This document shows positions 44,600 through 53,725 of a stretch of DNA of 64,000 nt, piece by piece; the stretch's first letter is position 1; each line of letters begins with the position of its first letter. This DNA is from Sphingobium phenoxybenzoativorans. GTDB taxonomy: Bacteria > Pseudomonadota > Alphaproteobacteria > Sphingomonadales > Sphingomonadaceae. The translations under genes were made by a program, and so were the position numbers. Location: contig NZ_MINO01000004.1 in NCBI RefSeq assembly GCF_001757355.1, positions 62,001 through 126,000 on the forward strand. Reading direction: 5' to 3'. The notes beneath the pieces are model-generated. The model was given only the letters and a program-made list of their open reading frames with translations. It was not told the DNA's origin and made no database searches.

Positions 44600-45166
44600 T
44601 TACGCTGCGGGCTGCAGCATGTCAGTCATGCAGACCGAATCCAGACCAAGCGCATGGGTGAAGCGGCCCATCGCCATCCAACAACCGATGGCCAGGGTCA
44701 GTTCGGTGATCTCGGAATCGCTGAACGCCTCACGCATTTCGCTCCAGAAATCGGCATCGTAAGACAGATCGCGGGGATTCTCCGCGAGGCGCTCGGAATA
44801 ATCCATCGCCAGCCGCTCCTGCGTATTGAACAGGCTGGAATTTTTCCAGTCGCTCACCGCCTGGTAAAAGGCTTCATCCGGCTTCTGTCCGCCGCGCGCG
44901 ACCAGCGAGGACGCCGTGTCACCGCCAATCGACTCCAGATAACCGTCGAGATGGTCGCCAGCGCGAAAATCCTGACAAACCAGGCATCCGTTGATCTGCG
45001 CCGTACGATATCGGGCCGCCTCTGCAACACGGAGCGGCAAGCGAAGCGACTGATATACGGAGCGGACGAAATTGCCCGCGGCCGACCCGATTTCCGGGGC
45101 GTATTGCCCCAGCACGAAGCCCAGCGGGTCAGCACCATTTTGAGGCGGAACGTCTACATTCGGCAT
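44600..45166 (-). CDS. Carboxymuconolactone decarboxylase/AhpD-like protein
   Basis: The protein of about 188 residues has the CxxC and nearby His of the AhpD fold (CLVCQDFRAGDH). Family members are peroxidase-type thiol proteins or gamma-carboxymuconolactone decarboxylases. The first of two close in-frame ATGs is only one base from AGGAGA, so I start at MPNVDVPP, about 7 bases from it. It is divergent from the Rieske gene at 45289 and convergent with the TonB receptor. Peroxide or carbonyl detoxification during oxygenase turnover is a plausible but unproved role. Confidence 0.82.
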   Translation of the reverse strand: MPNVDVPPQNGADPLGFVLGQYAPEIGSAAGNFVRSVYQSLRLPLRVAEAARYRTAQINGCLVCQDFRAGDHLDGYLESIGGDTASSLVARGGQKPDEAFYQAVSDWKNSSLFNTQERLAMDYSERLAENPRDLSYDADFWSEMREAFSDSEITELTLAIGCWMAMGRFTHALGLDSVCMTDMLQPAA

Positions 45167-45288
45167 ATCCATTCTCCTGTCATTAATTATGGAATCGAAA
45201 AACGAGCCCCAATTGCATGATATCACAAATATAAATTCCAACAAATGTGATTCTTTTTGTAATATTATTTCACTTCTGGAGAGTAATT

Positions 45289-46659
45289 ATGTCAGATATA
45301 CTTGACCGAGATTGCAGAAATACGTGGATTATAAATCCAGATGCTCCAGAGGATAGCTTTGAAGCCAAGGCTCCTTACGTCGATAATGGCACGTCTCCCA
45401 TTTCTCCCGAGAGATATTACAGCCTCGACTATATGGAGAAGGAGCGGACCCATCTCTGGGCCAGGGTGTGGAACTGGGCTGCACGCGAGGAGGATATTCC
45501 CGATGCCGGCGATTATGTCGTGTTCGAGCTTGGCCGCGAAAGCTTCATCATTACTCGTGATGACGATGATCGTATCCGCGCCTATTTCAACGTCTGCCCG
45601 CATCGCGGGAACCGGCTCGTGTCGGACGAGGGCGGGTCGCGCCCCGGCGGTTTCACCTGCCCGTTCCACAATTGGCGTTTCGACCTGGACGGCAAGATCG
45701 ATCATGTGACCGACCGAGAAACCTTCCGCCCCGAAGCACTGTGCCGCGACATGGACCTGACGGAAGTCCGCTGCGAAAGCTGGGAAGGTTTCGTATTCAT
45801 TAACATGGATAAGGACGCCAAGCCGCTCACCGAGCATCTCGGCCCCCTCCCCGCCCATGCAGTGCCCTATCGCCTTAAGGACATGCGGATCATGCGCCGT
45901 GTACGGGCGGTATGGGAATCCAATTGGAAGGTCGCGGTAGATGGCTTCAACGAAGCGTATCACGTCCACGCCATCCACCCGCAAATCCTGCCGGTATTCA
46001 ACGACTATCATGCGCAGGTGGACCTCTATCCCAATGGGATGAGCCGTATGGTGACGAAGTTCGCCTATGAAAGCCCACGCATGGATGTCGACGGCCTTAA
46101 TCCCGGACTGCGCGCCACCATGAAGGAGGTGGGTATCGATCCCGATAGTTTCGAAGGACCCAAGGATACAGTGCGCCCCGCCGTTCAGGCCGCCAAGCGC
46201 GAACGGGCGGACCGTCTCGGCCTCGACTATTCCGGTTTCCTGGACAACCAGCTTACGGACGATTGGAACTATGACATCTTCCCGAACATTCAGGTGGGCA
46301 TCCATCCTGAGGGTGTAAGCATGCTCTACTTCCGCCCGCACGCCACCGACCCGCGCAAGTTTGTGTTCGATGTGATCGTGATGATGCACCCGCAGGAAAA
46401 TCCCGAAATCCTGCCGCCTGCCTATATGGGCTTGCCCGAAGGCTGGGACATCAGCGGAAAGGAACCTGCCGAGGTTCAGTATATTGACTGGCGGGAAGGC
46501 GGCCTTGGCGAAGTATTCGATCAGGACAGCAGCCTGTTCGCCGAAGTCCAGCGCGGCATTGAAAGCCTGGGGTTCCGGGGGTCGATCCTCTCCGAACAGG
46601 AACAGCGCATCGGCCACTTCCACGCGGAGCTGGATCGCTACATCAACGCCGCCCGATAA
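45289..46659 (+). CDS. Rieske non-heme iron oxygenase alpha subunit
   Basis: The 456-residue protein has Rieske ligands C103, H105, C124 and H127 (CPHRG, CPFHNW) and the iron motif with D218, H225 and H230 (DGFNEAYH, then IH). CTGGAGAG precedes the start at MSDILDRD; an earlier in-frame ATG would add 14 hydrophobic residues and has no site. It shares the long C-terminal half with the oxygenases at 9373, 49704 and 51059 (PNIQVGIHPEGV, DQDSSLFAEVQ). A quinohemoprotein gene follows 28 bases later, so hydroxylation and alcohol oxidation may be linked. Confidence 0.93.
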   Translation: MSDILDRDCRNTWIINPDAPEDSFEAKAPYVDNGTSPISPERYYSLDYMEKERTHLWARVWNWAAREEDIPDAGDYVVFELGRESFIITRDDDDRIRAYFNVCPHRGNRLVSDEGGSRPGGFTCPFHNWRFDLDGKIDHVTDRETFRPEALCRDMDLTEVRCESWEGFVFINMDKDAKPLTEHLGPLPAHAVPYRLKDMRIMRRVRAVWESNWKVAVDGFNEAYHVHAIHPQILPVFNDYHAQVDLYPNGMSRMVTKFAYESPRMDVDGLNPGLRATMKEVGIDPDSFEGPKDTVRPAVQAAKRERADRLGLDYSGFLDNQLTDDWNYDIFPNIQVGIHPEGVSMLYFRPHATDPRKFVFDVIVMMHPQENPEILPPAYMGLPEGWDISGKEPAEVQYIDWREGGLGEVFDQDSSLFAEVQRGIESLGFRGSILSEQEQRIGHFHAELDRYINAAR

Positions 46660-46687
46660 TATTGCTCTGTTGCTGGATGTCTGACTG

Positions 46688-48808
46688 ATGCTTCTCCTTT
46701 CCCGCCGTGCCGCGCTCACGGCTGTTTCAATCGTGGCGCTGTCGCTTGCCGGCTGCACATCCGGTCCAGCGCCGGAAAACAAGATGGAGGCGACCGATAC
46801 CGGCCCGGCGGGATGGCTCGCGCAATTGGCGGACGGCAGCGACGGAAGGGACTGGCCAGCTTTCGGACGAACCTATGGAGAGCAACATTATAGTCCGTTG
46901 GATCAGGTCAATGCAGACACGGTGAAACGGCTCGGCCTTGCCTGGTCCTTCGATCTTCCTGCCAGGAATCCGGCGACGGGACCGATCGAGATTGATGGCG
47001 TTATCTATTTCGCTTCGGGATATAGCGTTGCCCATGCACTCGACGTGCGCACAGGCAAACTATTATGGTCCTACGATCCTAAGGCGCCTGAAGCCGCCGG
47101 GCACAAGCTGCGTCAGGGTTGGGGCAGCCGTGGCATCGCCTATTGGAATGGCAAGGTCTATATCGGCACGCAGGACGGCCGCCTGATCGCCATCGATGCC
47201 AAGACAGGCAAACCCGTATGGTCGACGATGACGATGGGCAAGGATGATCTACGCTTCATCAGTGGACCGCCTCGCGCCTTTGACGGCATGGTCATCATTG
47301 GCAATGGCGGCGCGGATGAAGCCGCCATCCGGGGCTATGCCACCGCCTATGATGCGGAAACGGGTCAGCAGAAATGGCGTTTCTATACTGTTCCCGGTAA
47401 TCCGGCCGACGGTTTCGAAAACAAGGCCATGGAGATGGCGGCCAAGACCTGGTCGGGCGATTGGTGGAAATATGGCGGTGGCGGCACGGTCTGGAACGCA
47501 ATCACCTACGACAAGGAAAGCGACACCATCTATCTCGGCACTGGCAACGGGTCGCCTTGGAACCGCAAGATCAGGAGCGAGGGCAAGGGCGACAATCTGT
47601 TCCTTTGCTCTATCGTCGCGGTGAACGCCAAGACCGGGGCGTATAAGTGGCATTACCAGATCAATCCTGGCGAGAGCTGGGACTATAACGCAGCCATGGA
47701 CATGCAATTGGCGGACCTGTCCATCGACGGCAAGCAGCGCAAGGTGCTAATGACTGCACCGAAGAACGGCTTTTTCTACGTTATTGACCGCACGAACGGA
47801 AAGCTGATCTCCGCAAAGCCGTTCGTCACGACGACCTGGGCGAAAAGCATCGACCTTAAGACCGGCCGCCCGGTTGAGGAGCCGAATGTCCGCTATGAGG
47901 ACGGCCCGGTAACCTTCAAACCCAGCCCGGCCGGAGCGCATAGCTGGACGCCGATGGCCTTCAGCCCGAAGCATGGCTTGGTCTATATTCCGGCCATCGA
48001 CCTTCAGGTCACTTATGACGATACCGGCATCACGCGGGAGAATTGGAAGCGGAAGCCGGGCATGGCGCTGGATTATGGCGTGAATGCCAATGTGCAGCCT
48101 TCGCCGGGCGCGAAGGTGCTGAGCTATCTGGTCGCATGGGATCCGGTAACGCAAAAAGAGGCATGGCGCCTGCCTACGCCGGGCCATTTCAACGGCGGTG
48201 TGATGGCCACGGGAGGCGGCCTTGTGTTCCAGGGCCATCCCGATTCCAGCTTCACAGCCTATGACGCAAAAACGGGCGGCACATTGTGGAGCTTCGACGC
48301 GAAAGCGCCTGTGGTTGCGCCGCCGATCACCTATTCAGTCGATGGCAAGCAGTATGTGACGGTCATCGCCGGCATGGGGACCAGCGCTGGACTATTCGGC
48401 CCGCTGCTCCAGCAATTCGGCATCGATTACCGTGCACAGTCCCGTCGCGTCCTGACCTTCGTGCTGGATGGGAAGGCAACGCTCCCGGCGAAGGTCCCCT
48501 ACAAACCACAGGCGGTCGACGACCCCGATTTCAAGCCCAATGCTGCGGCGGCAAAAGCGGGTGAGGATATCTTCAACGTCCGCTGCGCCGTCTGCCATGG
48601 CGGCGGAGCGATCGCGGGCGGTACAGCGCCGGATCTGCGCACGTCGGGTGCGATCGTCTCACCGGAAGCGATCACGTCGATCGTACAGGACGGCGCACTG
48701 GTGCCCAACGGCATGCCCCGGTTCGAGGAATTGAGCGCGGAGGACCGGGAAAATATCCGGCAGTATCTGCGCACCCGTTCCGATGACCTCCGCAAAGGGA
48801 GGCCGTAA
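46688..48808 (+). CDS. PQQ-dependent alcohol dehydrogenase with C-terminal cytochrome c (quinohemoprotein)
   Basis: The 706-residue protein has a lipoprotein signal with lipobox LAGC (C23), a PQQ propeller beginning DWPAFGRTYGEQHYSPL, and GNGSPWN with the catalytic Asp in GESWDYNAAM. A C-terminal cytochrome c domain carries CAVCH at 633-637 and a likely axial Met in NGMPRF. It oxidises alcohols in the periplasm and passes electrons through its heme. The lipobox suggests membrane anchoring, which is unusual for a soluble type II enzyme. It lies downstream of a Rieske gene, and a hairpin terminator follows. Confidence 0.92.
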   Translation: MLLLSRRAALTAVSIVALSLAGCTSGPAPENKMEATDTGPAGWLAQLADGSDGRDWPAFGRTYGEQHYSPLDQVNADTVKRLGLAWSFDLPARNPATGPIEIDGVIYFASGYSVAHALDVRTGKLLWSYDPKAPEAAGHKLRQGWGSRGIAYWNGKVYIGTQDGRLIAIDAKTGKPVWSTMTMGKDDLRFISGPPRAFDGMVIIGNGGADEAAIRGYATAYDAETGQQKWRFYTVPGNPADGFENKAMEMAAKTWSGDWWKYGGGGTVWNAITYDKESDTIYLGTGNGSPWNRKIRSEGKGDNLFLCSIVAVNAKTGAYKWHYQINPGESWDYNAAMDMQLADLSIDGKQRKVLMTAPKNGFFYVIDRTNGKLISAKPFVTTTWAKSIDLKTGRPVEEPNVRYEDGPVTFKPSPAGAHSWTPMAFSPKHGLVYIPAIDLQVTYDDTGITRENWKRKPGMALDYGVNANVQPSPGAKVLSYLVAWDPVTQKEAWRLPTPGHFNGGVMATGGGLVFQGHPDSSFTAYDAKTGGTLWSFDAKAPVVAPPITYSVDGKQYVTVIAGMGTSAGLFGPLLQQFGIDYRAQSRRVLTFVLDGKATLPAKVPYKPQAVDDPDFKPNAAAAKAGEDIFNVRCAVCHGGGAIAGGTAPDLRTSGAIVSPEAITSIVQDGALVPNGMPRFEELSAEDRENIRQYLRTRSDDLRKGRP

Positions 48809-48814
48809 AGAGCG

Positions 48815-48845
48815 CCCCACCCTCACTTGTTTAGTGAGAGTGGGG
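48815..48845 (+). terminator. Hairpin terminator after the quinohemoprotein gene
   Basis: CCCCACCCTCACT pairs with AGTGAGAGTGGGG (one mismatch) around a short T-rich loop, 6 bases after the stop codon. Confidence 0.6.
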
Positions 48846-48874
48846 TTCAGGAATTACGCCATGTTTCGTTCACC

Positions 48875-48978
48875 CTGGGCTTATCGAAGCCTATCATGAA
48901 CACCTGACTTGCAGGCGGTCAAAGAGAGCCGCCGCTCTTTACCGAAAGAGAGTGCAAGACTTCGATAGGTTCAGCCCA
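48875..48978. repeat. Imperfect inverted intergenic repeat
   Basis: CTGGGCTTATCGAAGC (48875-48890) and GACTTCGATAGGTTCAGCCCA, split as 48958-48978, form an imperfect inverted pair about 65 bases apart. The right half resembles intergenic CTTCGA-type repeats common in this bacterial group. No gene lies in 48809-49015. Confidence 0.5.
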
Positions 48979-49015
48979 AACGGCTTGAGAGATTTCGCGT
49001 TCAAAATCACGCCTC

Positions 49016-49549
49016 TCACATCCACCGCACCGGATCCTTGCCGTCCCAGTTGCGCGCCGTTTCCTTGATGCCGTCGAACAGCTCTTTCATCGCCGGGGTC
49101 ATCTCGATCAGTTCGACCATCGTACCGGGGAACAGCACATCGGTATCGAGGTAGGAAAAGCGCGAAATCGGCAGCACGCCTTCTGCGGCAACGCCGATTC
49201 CTGCCGCTCGCGCTGCCGCCATCTGCGCATCATAGTCGCTGGCGACAGTGCCCAGATGATGCACGCCCTTCCTCCCGGAATCCAAAAACTCGCGGTAAGT
49301 GGACGGGTCTTTACCGGGCTGGATGATCTCGATCATCGTGTCGCCGCTGTAGGACAGAGCGGCCGCTCCCAGAAAATCATAATCCGGCGCGACCCGTTCG
49401 CCGCGCACCTCCAGCCACTCCGCCTGCAACGGCACAGGGAACATGAAGAAGGGGCCAACCCCCATCGTCTTCACCATATGGTCGATCGCCGACTCCACGT
49501 CCTCGACCACATAAGCGATCTGGAAAACCGGTCCGAATAGCTGACTCAT
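49016..49549 (-). CDS. VOC (glyoxalase/dioxygenase superfamily) protein
   Basis: The 177-residue protein has two VOC modules, with possible metal ligands Gln in FQIAYVV, Glu in TMIEIIQP, His in GVHHLGTV and Glu in TMVELIEM. The start at MSQLFGPV follows AGGAGAGG; a longer in-frame ATG has none. It is divergent from the paired Rieske genes at 49704 and shares the promoter region with an exact operator copy. Reaction unknown. Confidence 0.86.
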   Translation of the reverse strand: MSQLFGPVFQIAYVVEDVESAIDHMVKTMGVGPFFMFPVPLQAEWLEVRGERVAPDYDFLGAAALSYSGDTMIEIIQPGKDPSTYREFLDSGRKGVHHLGTVASDYDAQMAAARAAGIGVAAEGVLPISRFSYLDTDVLFPGTMVELIEMTPAMKELFDGIKETARNWDGKDPVRWM

Positions 49550-49618
49550 TGCCTGATCCTCTCCTGCAGACCTGTTTTTCGCGCTGTCCACGGCGGATCG
49601 TGCGAATCTGCTTGCAAA

Positions 49619-49632
49619 ACAATCATGCATGT
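49619..49632. promoter_or_regulatory. Candidate operator, ACA-N2-CATG-N2-TGT
   Basis: ACAATCATGCATGT matches exactly and is followed by seven T. It lies about midway between the VOC start (49549) and the Rieske start (49704). Confidence 0.65.
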
Positions 49633-49703
49633 TTTTTTATTGGTGTCGATCCGCGCAAAGACGGAATTTTTCATCCGAAGGATGAGCATCAGGAGAGCTG
49701 GAG

Positions 49704-51062
49704 ATGAAGTTCGACTTCAACCTGTGGGATATCCACATCGGCACGCCGCACCCGTTCAACGATCGCGCGCCTGTCATCGACAATGGCACTGCCCGCCCCA
49801 CCGGGGCGCGATATCATGACAAGGCCTTTGCCGCCGCCGAGTGGGAGAAGGTGTTCGCGCGTAGCTGGCTGGTTGCCTGTCCCGTATCCGACGTGCGCGA
49901 GCCGGGCGACTTCGCCAAGTTCGACATCGGCCCGGAGAGCTTCATCATCGTCCACGGCGACGATGGCCAGATCCATGCCCATTACAATGTCTGCCCCCAT
50001 CGCGGCAGCCAGCTTATCCTGTCTGATACCGGCTGCATCGGCCAGTTCACCTGCCCTTTCCATAGCTGGCAGTTCAGCCTGGAGGGTGAGAACCTTGCCG
50101 TCACGGACCCGGAAACTTTCCGGCCCGAAGTGCTGTGCCATGACCATAATATGACCTCCGTCCGTTGCGAGGTCGCCGCGGGTCTGGTGTTCATCTCGAT
50201 GGACCCGCATATTGAGCCGCTGAAACAGTGGCTGGCGCCCATTCTTCCCCATCTCGAACTGTACGACATCGACAAGATGCATGTGGTGCAGCACCGCAAG
50301 TCCGACTGGGGCGCGAACTGGAAAGGCGGCGTCGACGCCTTCGCGGAAATCTACCACCTTCACGCCGTGCATCCCCAGACCCAGTGCCTGATGGACGATC
50401 GCACGCAGATCGACCTCTACCCCGGCGGTCTTAGCCGGCAGTTTGTGCCGTTCGCCCAACCGAGCCGGCGTTTCGAGGATCAGGAAAGCGTCAATCCCGG
50501 CATCGCCATGATGCTGCAGGATGCGGGCATCGATCCGGCAAGCTATAACGGCACGGCCCATGAGACACGCGCCGCCGTCCAACAGGCCAAGCGCAAGCGG
50601 TCCGAACAATTCGGCCTGGGTTACGAGAAATTCAGCGACACACAGCTCAGCGACTCCACAGTCTACGGCCTGTTCCCCAACGCCCAGATCGGATGTCATC
50701 CAGAGGCTGTGTTCCTGCACCGGTTCATCCCGCATGCGACCGATCCCAACCAGTTCACCTACGACACCTGTATCCTTTACCGGCATATCGATGCGCCCGG
50801 TTATTGCGCGCCCGCGTGGATGGGACTTGGCGACGACATCGACATGACCGGGGCCACCCGGCCGGAAATCGTGCATACCGGCCTTGGCGAGCCTCCGGGC
50901 CTGGGCGAGGTGCTGGATCAAGACAGCGACTTGCTGCCTATCGTGCAGGCCGGCGCGCGGTCGCGCGGTTTCCGCGGTCCGCTCTGGAGCGAGCAGGAGG
51001 CGCGCCTGCGGCATTTCCATGTCGAGTTGGACAAGCGGATGAAGCAGGGGAACGACGCATGA
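49704..51062 (+). CDS. Rieske oxygenase alpha subunit, first of a coupled pair
   Basis: The 452-residue protein has Rieske ligands C97, H99, C117 and H120 (CPHRG, CPFHSW) and the iron motif DAFAEIYH followed by VH. It is clearly the sister of the next gene: the two keep Rieske spacing identical and share long blocks such as LAVTDPETFRPEVLCHD and FPNAQIGCHPEAVFLHRF. The stop overlaps the next start (ATGA). AGGAGAGCTGGAG precedes its start. The two may form a mixed oligomer or act on successive substrates. Confidence 0.94.
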   Translation: MKFDFNLWDIHIGTPHPFNDRAPVIDNGTARPTGARYHDKAFAAAEWEKVFARSWLVACPVSDVREPGDFAKFDIGPESFIIVHGDDGQIHAHYNVCPHRGSQLILSDTGCIGQFTCPFHSWQFSLEGENLAVTDPETFRPEVLCHDHNMTSVRCEVAAGLVFISMDPHIEPLKQWLAPILPHLELYDIDKMHVVQHRKSDWGANWKGGVDAFAEIYHLHAVHPQTQCLMDDRTQIDLYPGGLSRQFVPFAQPSRRFEDQESVNPGIAMMLQDAGIDPASYNGTAHETRAAVQQAKRKRSEQFGLGYEKFSDTQLSDSTVYGLFPNAQIGCHPEAVFLHRFIPHATDPNQFTYDTCILYRHIDAPGYCAPAWMGLGDDIDMTGATRPEIVHTGLGEPPGLGEVLDQDSDLLPIVQAGARSRGFRGPLWSEQEARLRHFHVELDKRMKQGNDA

Positions 51063-52411
51063 ACTATGATCCGCGAAGCTGGGCTGTTCACAAGGACAGC
51101 AAGCATCCGTTCGATGAGCCGGCCCCTTATATCGACAACGGATCTGCCCGTCCCGATCCCGCCCGCTATGTCGACCCCGGTTTCGCCGAAGCGGAATGGG
51201 AGAAGGTTTTCACCAAGACCTGGCTGCTCGCCGGTCCTTCCAGTGATGTCCGGGAGGCCGGGGACTGGATGCGCTTCGACATCGGCGTCGAATCCTTCAT
51301 CATCGTGCGGAAGGATGATGGGCAGCTTGCCGCCCACTATAATGTCTGCCCCCATCGCGGCAGCCAGCTCGTCATGGGCGATGTCGGATCGCAGGGCAGC
51401 TTCTCCTGCCCGTTCCATAGCTGGAAGTTCGCGCTCGACGGCAGCAATCTGGCCGTGACAGACCCCGAAACCTTCCGCCCGGAAGTGCTCTGCCACGATA
51501 TCGACCTTTCGTCGGTCCGGGTGGAGGAGGAAGCCGGTCTGGTTTTCATCTCCATGACCGACGACGTGCCGCCGCTCAGCGAATATCTCGGCACGATCCT
51601 GCCGATGATCGAGACCTATGAAATCGACAAGATGCATGTCGTGCAGCATCGCCGGTCCGACTGGGCGGCGAACTGGAAAGGCGGCATCGATGCGTTCTAC
51701 GAAAGCTACCACCTCCACGCGATCCATCCGCAGACGATGGGCATGCTGGATGACCGCACCCATATCGACCTGTTCGACAATGGCATGAGCCGCCAGTTCG
51801 TCCCCTTCGGCCAGCCCAACTCCCACTTCCCCGATCAGCAGGGCATTAATCCGGGGATTGCGGTGATGCTTGAGGATGCCGGGCTGGACGCAAAGACCTT
51901 CCAGGGAACCGCCTATGAAAGCCGGTCGGCGATCGCGATGGCGAAGCGCGACCGCGCGGCGAAGCTGGGCCTTGATTATGACAAGTTCAGCGACGCGCAG
52001 TTGACGGACGCGACGATATTCGGCGTGTTTCCCAACGCGCAGATTGGCTGCCACCCCGAAGCGGTGTTTCTGCACCGGTTCAAGCCCCATGCGGACGATC
52101 CCAACCAGTTCACCTATGAAACGACGATCATGTACCGGCATATCGATGTGCCGGGTTATGGCGCGCCGCTCTGGATGGGGCTGGGTGATGAAGTCGACCT
52201 GACGGGTGAAACCCGGCCCGACGTCGTCCATACCAGCCTTGGCGAGCCGCCGGGCATGGGCGAGGTGCTGGACCAGGACAGCGACCTGCTGCCCATCGTG
52301 CAGGCCGGCGCCCGTTCGCGCGGTTTCCGTGGTCCTTTGTGGGGCGAGCAGGAAGCGCGCCTGCGCCACTTCCACGTCCATCTCGACAAGTGGATGACCG
52401 AAGCGAAATAG
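51059..52411 (+). CDS. Rieske oxygenase alpha subunit, second of a coupled pair
   Basis: The 450-residue protein carries Rieske ligands at the same positions as its upstream twin (C97, H99, C117, H120) and the iron motif DAFYESYH followed by IH. The start ATG overlaps the upstream stop, so translation is coupled. Roughly two thirds of residues appear identical by eye. Differences cluster in the N-terminal 20 residues, near 150-185, and around the substrate-pocket region after the iron motif. A strong intrinsic terminator follows 20 bases downstream. Confidence 0.94.
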   Translation: MNYDPRSWAVHKDSKHPFDEPAPYIDNGSARPDPARYVDPGFAEAEWEKVFTKTWLLAGPSSDVREAGDWMRFDIGVESFIIVRKDDGQLAAHYNVCPHRGSQLVMGDVGSQGSFSCPFHSWKFALDGSNLAVTDPETFRPEVLCHDIDLSSVRVEEEAGLVFISMTDDVPPLSEYLGTILPMIETYEIDKMHVVQHRRSDWAANWKGGIDAFYESYHLHAIHPQTMGMLDDRTHIDLFDNGMSRQFVPFGQPNSHFPDQQGINPGIAVMLEDAGLDAKTFQGTAYESRSAIAMAKRDRAAKLGLDYDKFSDAQLTDATIFGVFPNAQIGCHPEAVFLHRFKPHADDPNQFTYETTIMYRHIDVPGYGAPLWMGLGDEVDLTGETRPDVVHTSLGEPPGMGEVLDQDSDLLPIVQAGARSRGFRGPLWGEQEARLRHFHVHLDKWMTEAK

Positions 52412-52430
52412 GGCATCCCCGCGATCGGAC

Positions 52431-52468
52431 AAAAGGCTGCCGCGAGACATCCCGGCAGCCTTTTTTTT
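52431..52468 (+). terminator. Intrinsic terminator
   Basis: AAAAGGCTGCCG and CGGCAGCC form a GC-rich stem with a 10-base loop, followed by eight T. It ends the paired Rieske operon. Confidence 0.9.
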
Positions 52469-52856
52469 GCCGTTGGGCGGGGTTACAAACCATGTGGCGA
52501 AGTGGGGCCAGGGGTGCCCGCGCCCACCCTTTCTTCGGGGCCGGACGGCGGTGCTGCCGCTCCGATGGCAGGACAGAATACAGGCAGAAGCCCCGAACAC
52601 GCCCTCATTGAAATATAAGGGATATTTGACCTAAGTTGCGGAAGTTGCGGGTTGCCATTGCACCCGCAACTTTGCCCAATGGAAGGCCATGCTTTCGCGA
52701 GATAGAGCGTCCGGTGGCCAGGCGGGGGCGAAGCGAAAACGCCGTTCCGATATCCAACATTTTCACATACTCCCCACGACCGGCAAACCGTGAGGACCTA
52801 TCATGGCCAAGAGCATGTAGGACAGGAATGCGCGGGGACGCCCGCGCCGGACGCCA
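52469..52856. other. Intergenic region with right copy of flanking repeat
   Basis: No gene is convincing here. The stretch holds the right copy of the 22-bp inverted repeat (52633-52654) and a perfect 11-bp-stem hairpin (52642-52652 with 52662-52672). The remainder shows nothing recognisable. Confidence 0.6.
52633..52654 (-). repeat. 22-bp inverted repeat, right copy, in a hairpin
   Basis: This is the exact reverse complement of 449-470. Its second half (AAGTTGCGGGT) also pairs with ACCCGCAACTT at 52662-52672 around a 9-base loop, giving a local hairpin that the left copy does not have. Confidence 0.8.
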
Positions 52857-53615
52857 TCAGAACGGCCGGATCGTCACTCCATTGTCGACCACCATTTCTG
52901 CCCCGGTGATGAAGCGCGATTCATCGGAGGCGAGGAACAGGATCATCGCCGCCACATCTTCCGGCGCACCGGCGGTGCCCGGTTTCAGCACGCCCGATGG
53001 GATCACATTGGGTTTGCCCGGCCGTCCCTCGGCCAATTGGACCATCGGCGTTTCAATCGATCCGGGATGCACGGAGTTGCAGCGGATCTTATATCCTTTC
53101 TCCTGGCACATGACCGCGACCGATTTGGTCATCGACCGCACAGCGCCCTTGGCCGCGGAATAAGCGAAGAAGATCGGATAGCCCAGCAGGGCGCCGGTCG
53201 ACGACATGTTGATGATGGAACCGCCGTCATTCTTATTCATCAGCGGAATGGCGTATTTGCAGCCCAGAAACACGCCGTCGCTCATGATCGCATTGACCCA
53301 GCGATATTGTTCCAGCGTCGTATCTTCGACGTCCGCGTTCAACACCACCCCGGCATTGTTGACCAGAATATCCAGACGGCCGAATTTCTCGTCGATGATC
53401 TTCATGGTGTCGATCCACGCCTGTTCGGAGGCGACATCCAGAGCAAGCGCGATGGCACCATTGCCGATCTGGTCGGCGACCTTCTGCGCCGTCTCCACCT
53501 TGACGTCAGTGACGACGACCTTCGCGCCCTCCCTGGCCAAGGCGACGCAATCGGCTGCGCCCAACCCGGAGCCTCCGCCCGTCACAAGGGCTACCTTGCC
53601 TGCCACTCGTCCCAT
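52857..53615 (-). CDS. SDR family oxidoreductase
   Basis: A 252-residue classical SDR with TGGGSGLG near residue 12, NNAG near residue 87 and catalytic YSAAK near residue 158, preceded by NMSSTGA. The start at MGRVAGKV follows AAGGAGATC; an earlier in-frame ATG has no site. It is divergent from the Rieske ferredoxin gene, with a candidate operator between. Likely oxidises a hydroxyl group introduced by one of the oxygenases. Confidence 0.9.
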   Translation of the reverse strand: MGRVAGKVALVTGGGSGLGAADCVALAREGAKVVVTDVKVETAQKVADQIGNGAIALALDVASEQAWIDTMKIIDEKFGRLDILVNNAGVVLNADVEDTTLEQYRWVNAIMSDGVFLGCKYAIPLMNKNDGGSIINMSSTGALLGYPIFFAYSAAKGAVRSMTKSVAVMCQEKGYKIRCNSVHPGSIETPMVQLAEGRPGKPNVIPSGVLKPGTAGAPEDVAAMILFLASDESRFITGAEMVVDNGVTIRPF

Positions 53616-53725
53616 CCTGATCTCCTTTTTTCCGTCCGGTCGCATGGCGCGCCGGGACTGTTCGCATCGCAGCCTTTGGGCCTTCGCGCACCCTATCCCA
53701 AAGGCGACCACAGTCCATATATAAA

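Noticed and set aside
45167..45288. CATG-type operator between AhpD-like and Rieske genes
   Set aside because: A TTGCATGATATCACA stretch is present, but the ACA and TGT half-sites are not at the right spacing.
45292..46782. Long minus-strand open frame of 496 codons
   Set aside because: It lies antisense to the Rieske gene at 45289, which has complete cluster and iron motifs.
50918..52600. Long minus-strand open frames across the paired Rieske genes
   Set aside because: Antisense shadows; they also run across the strong terminator at 52431-52468.
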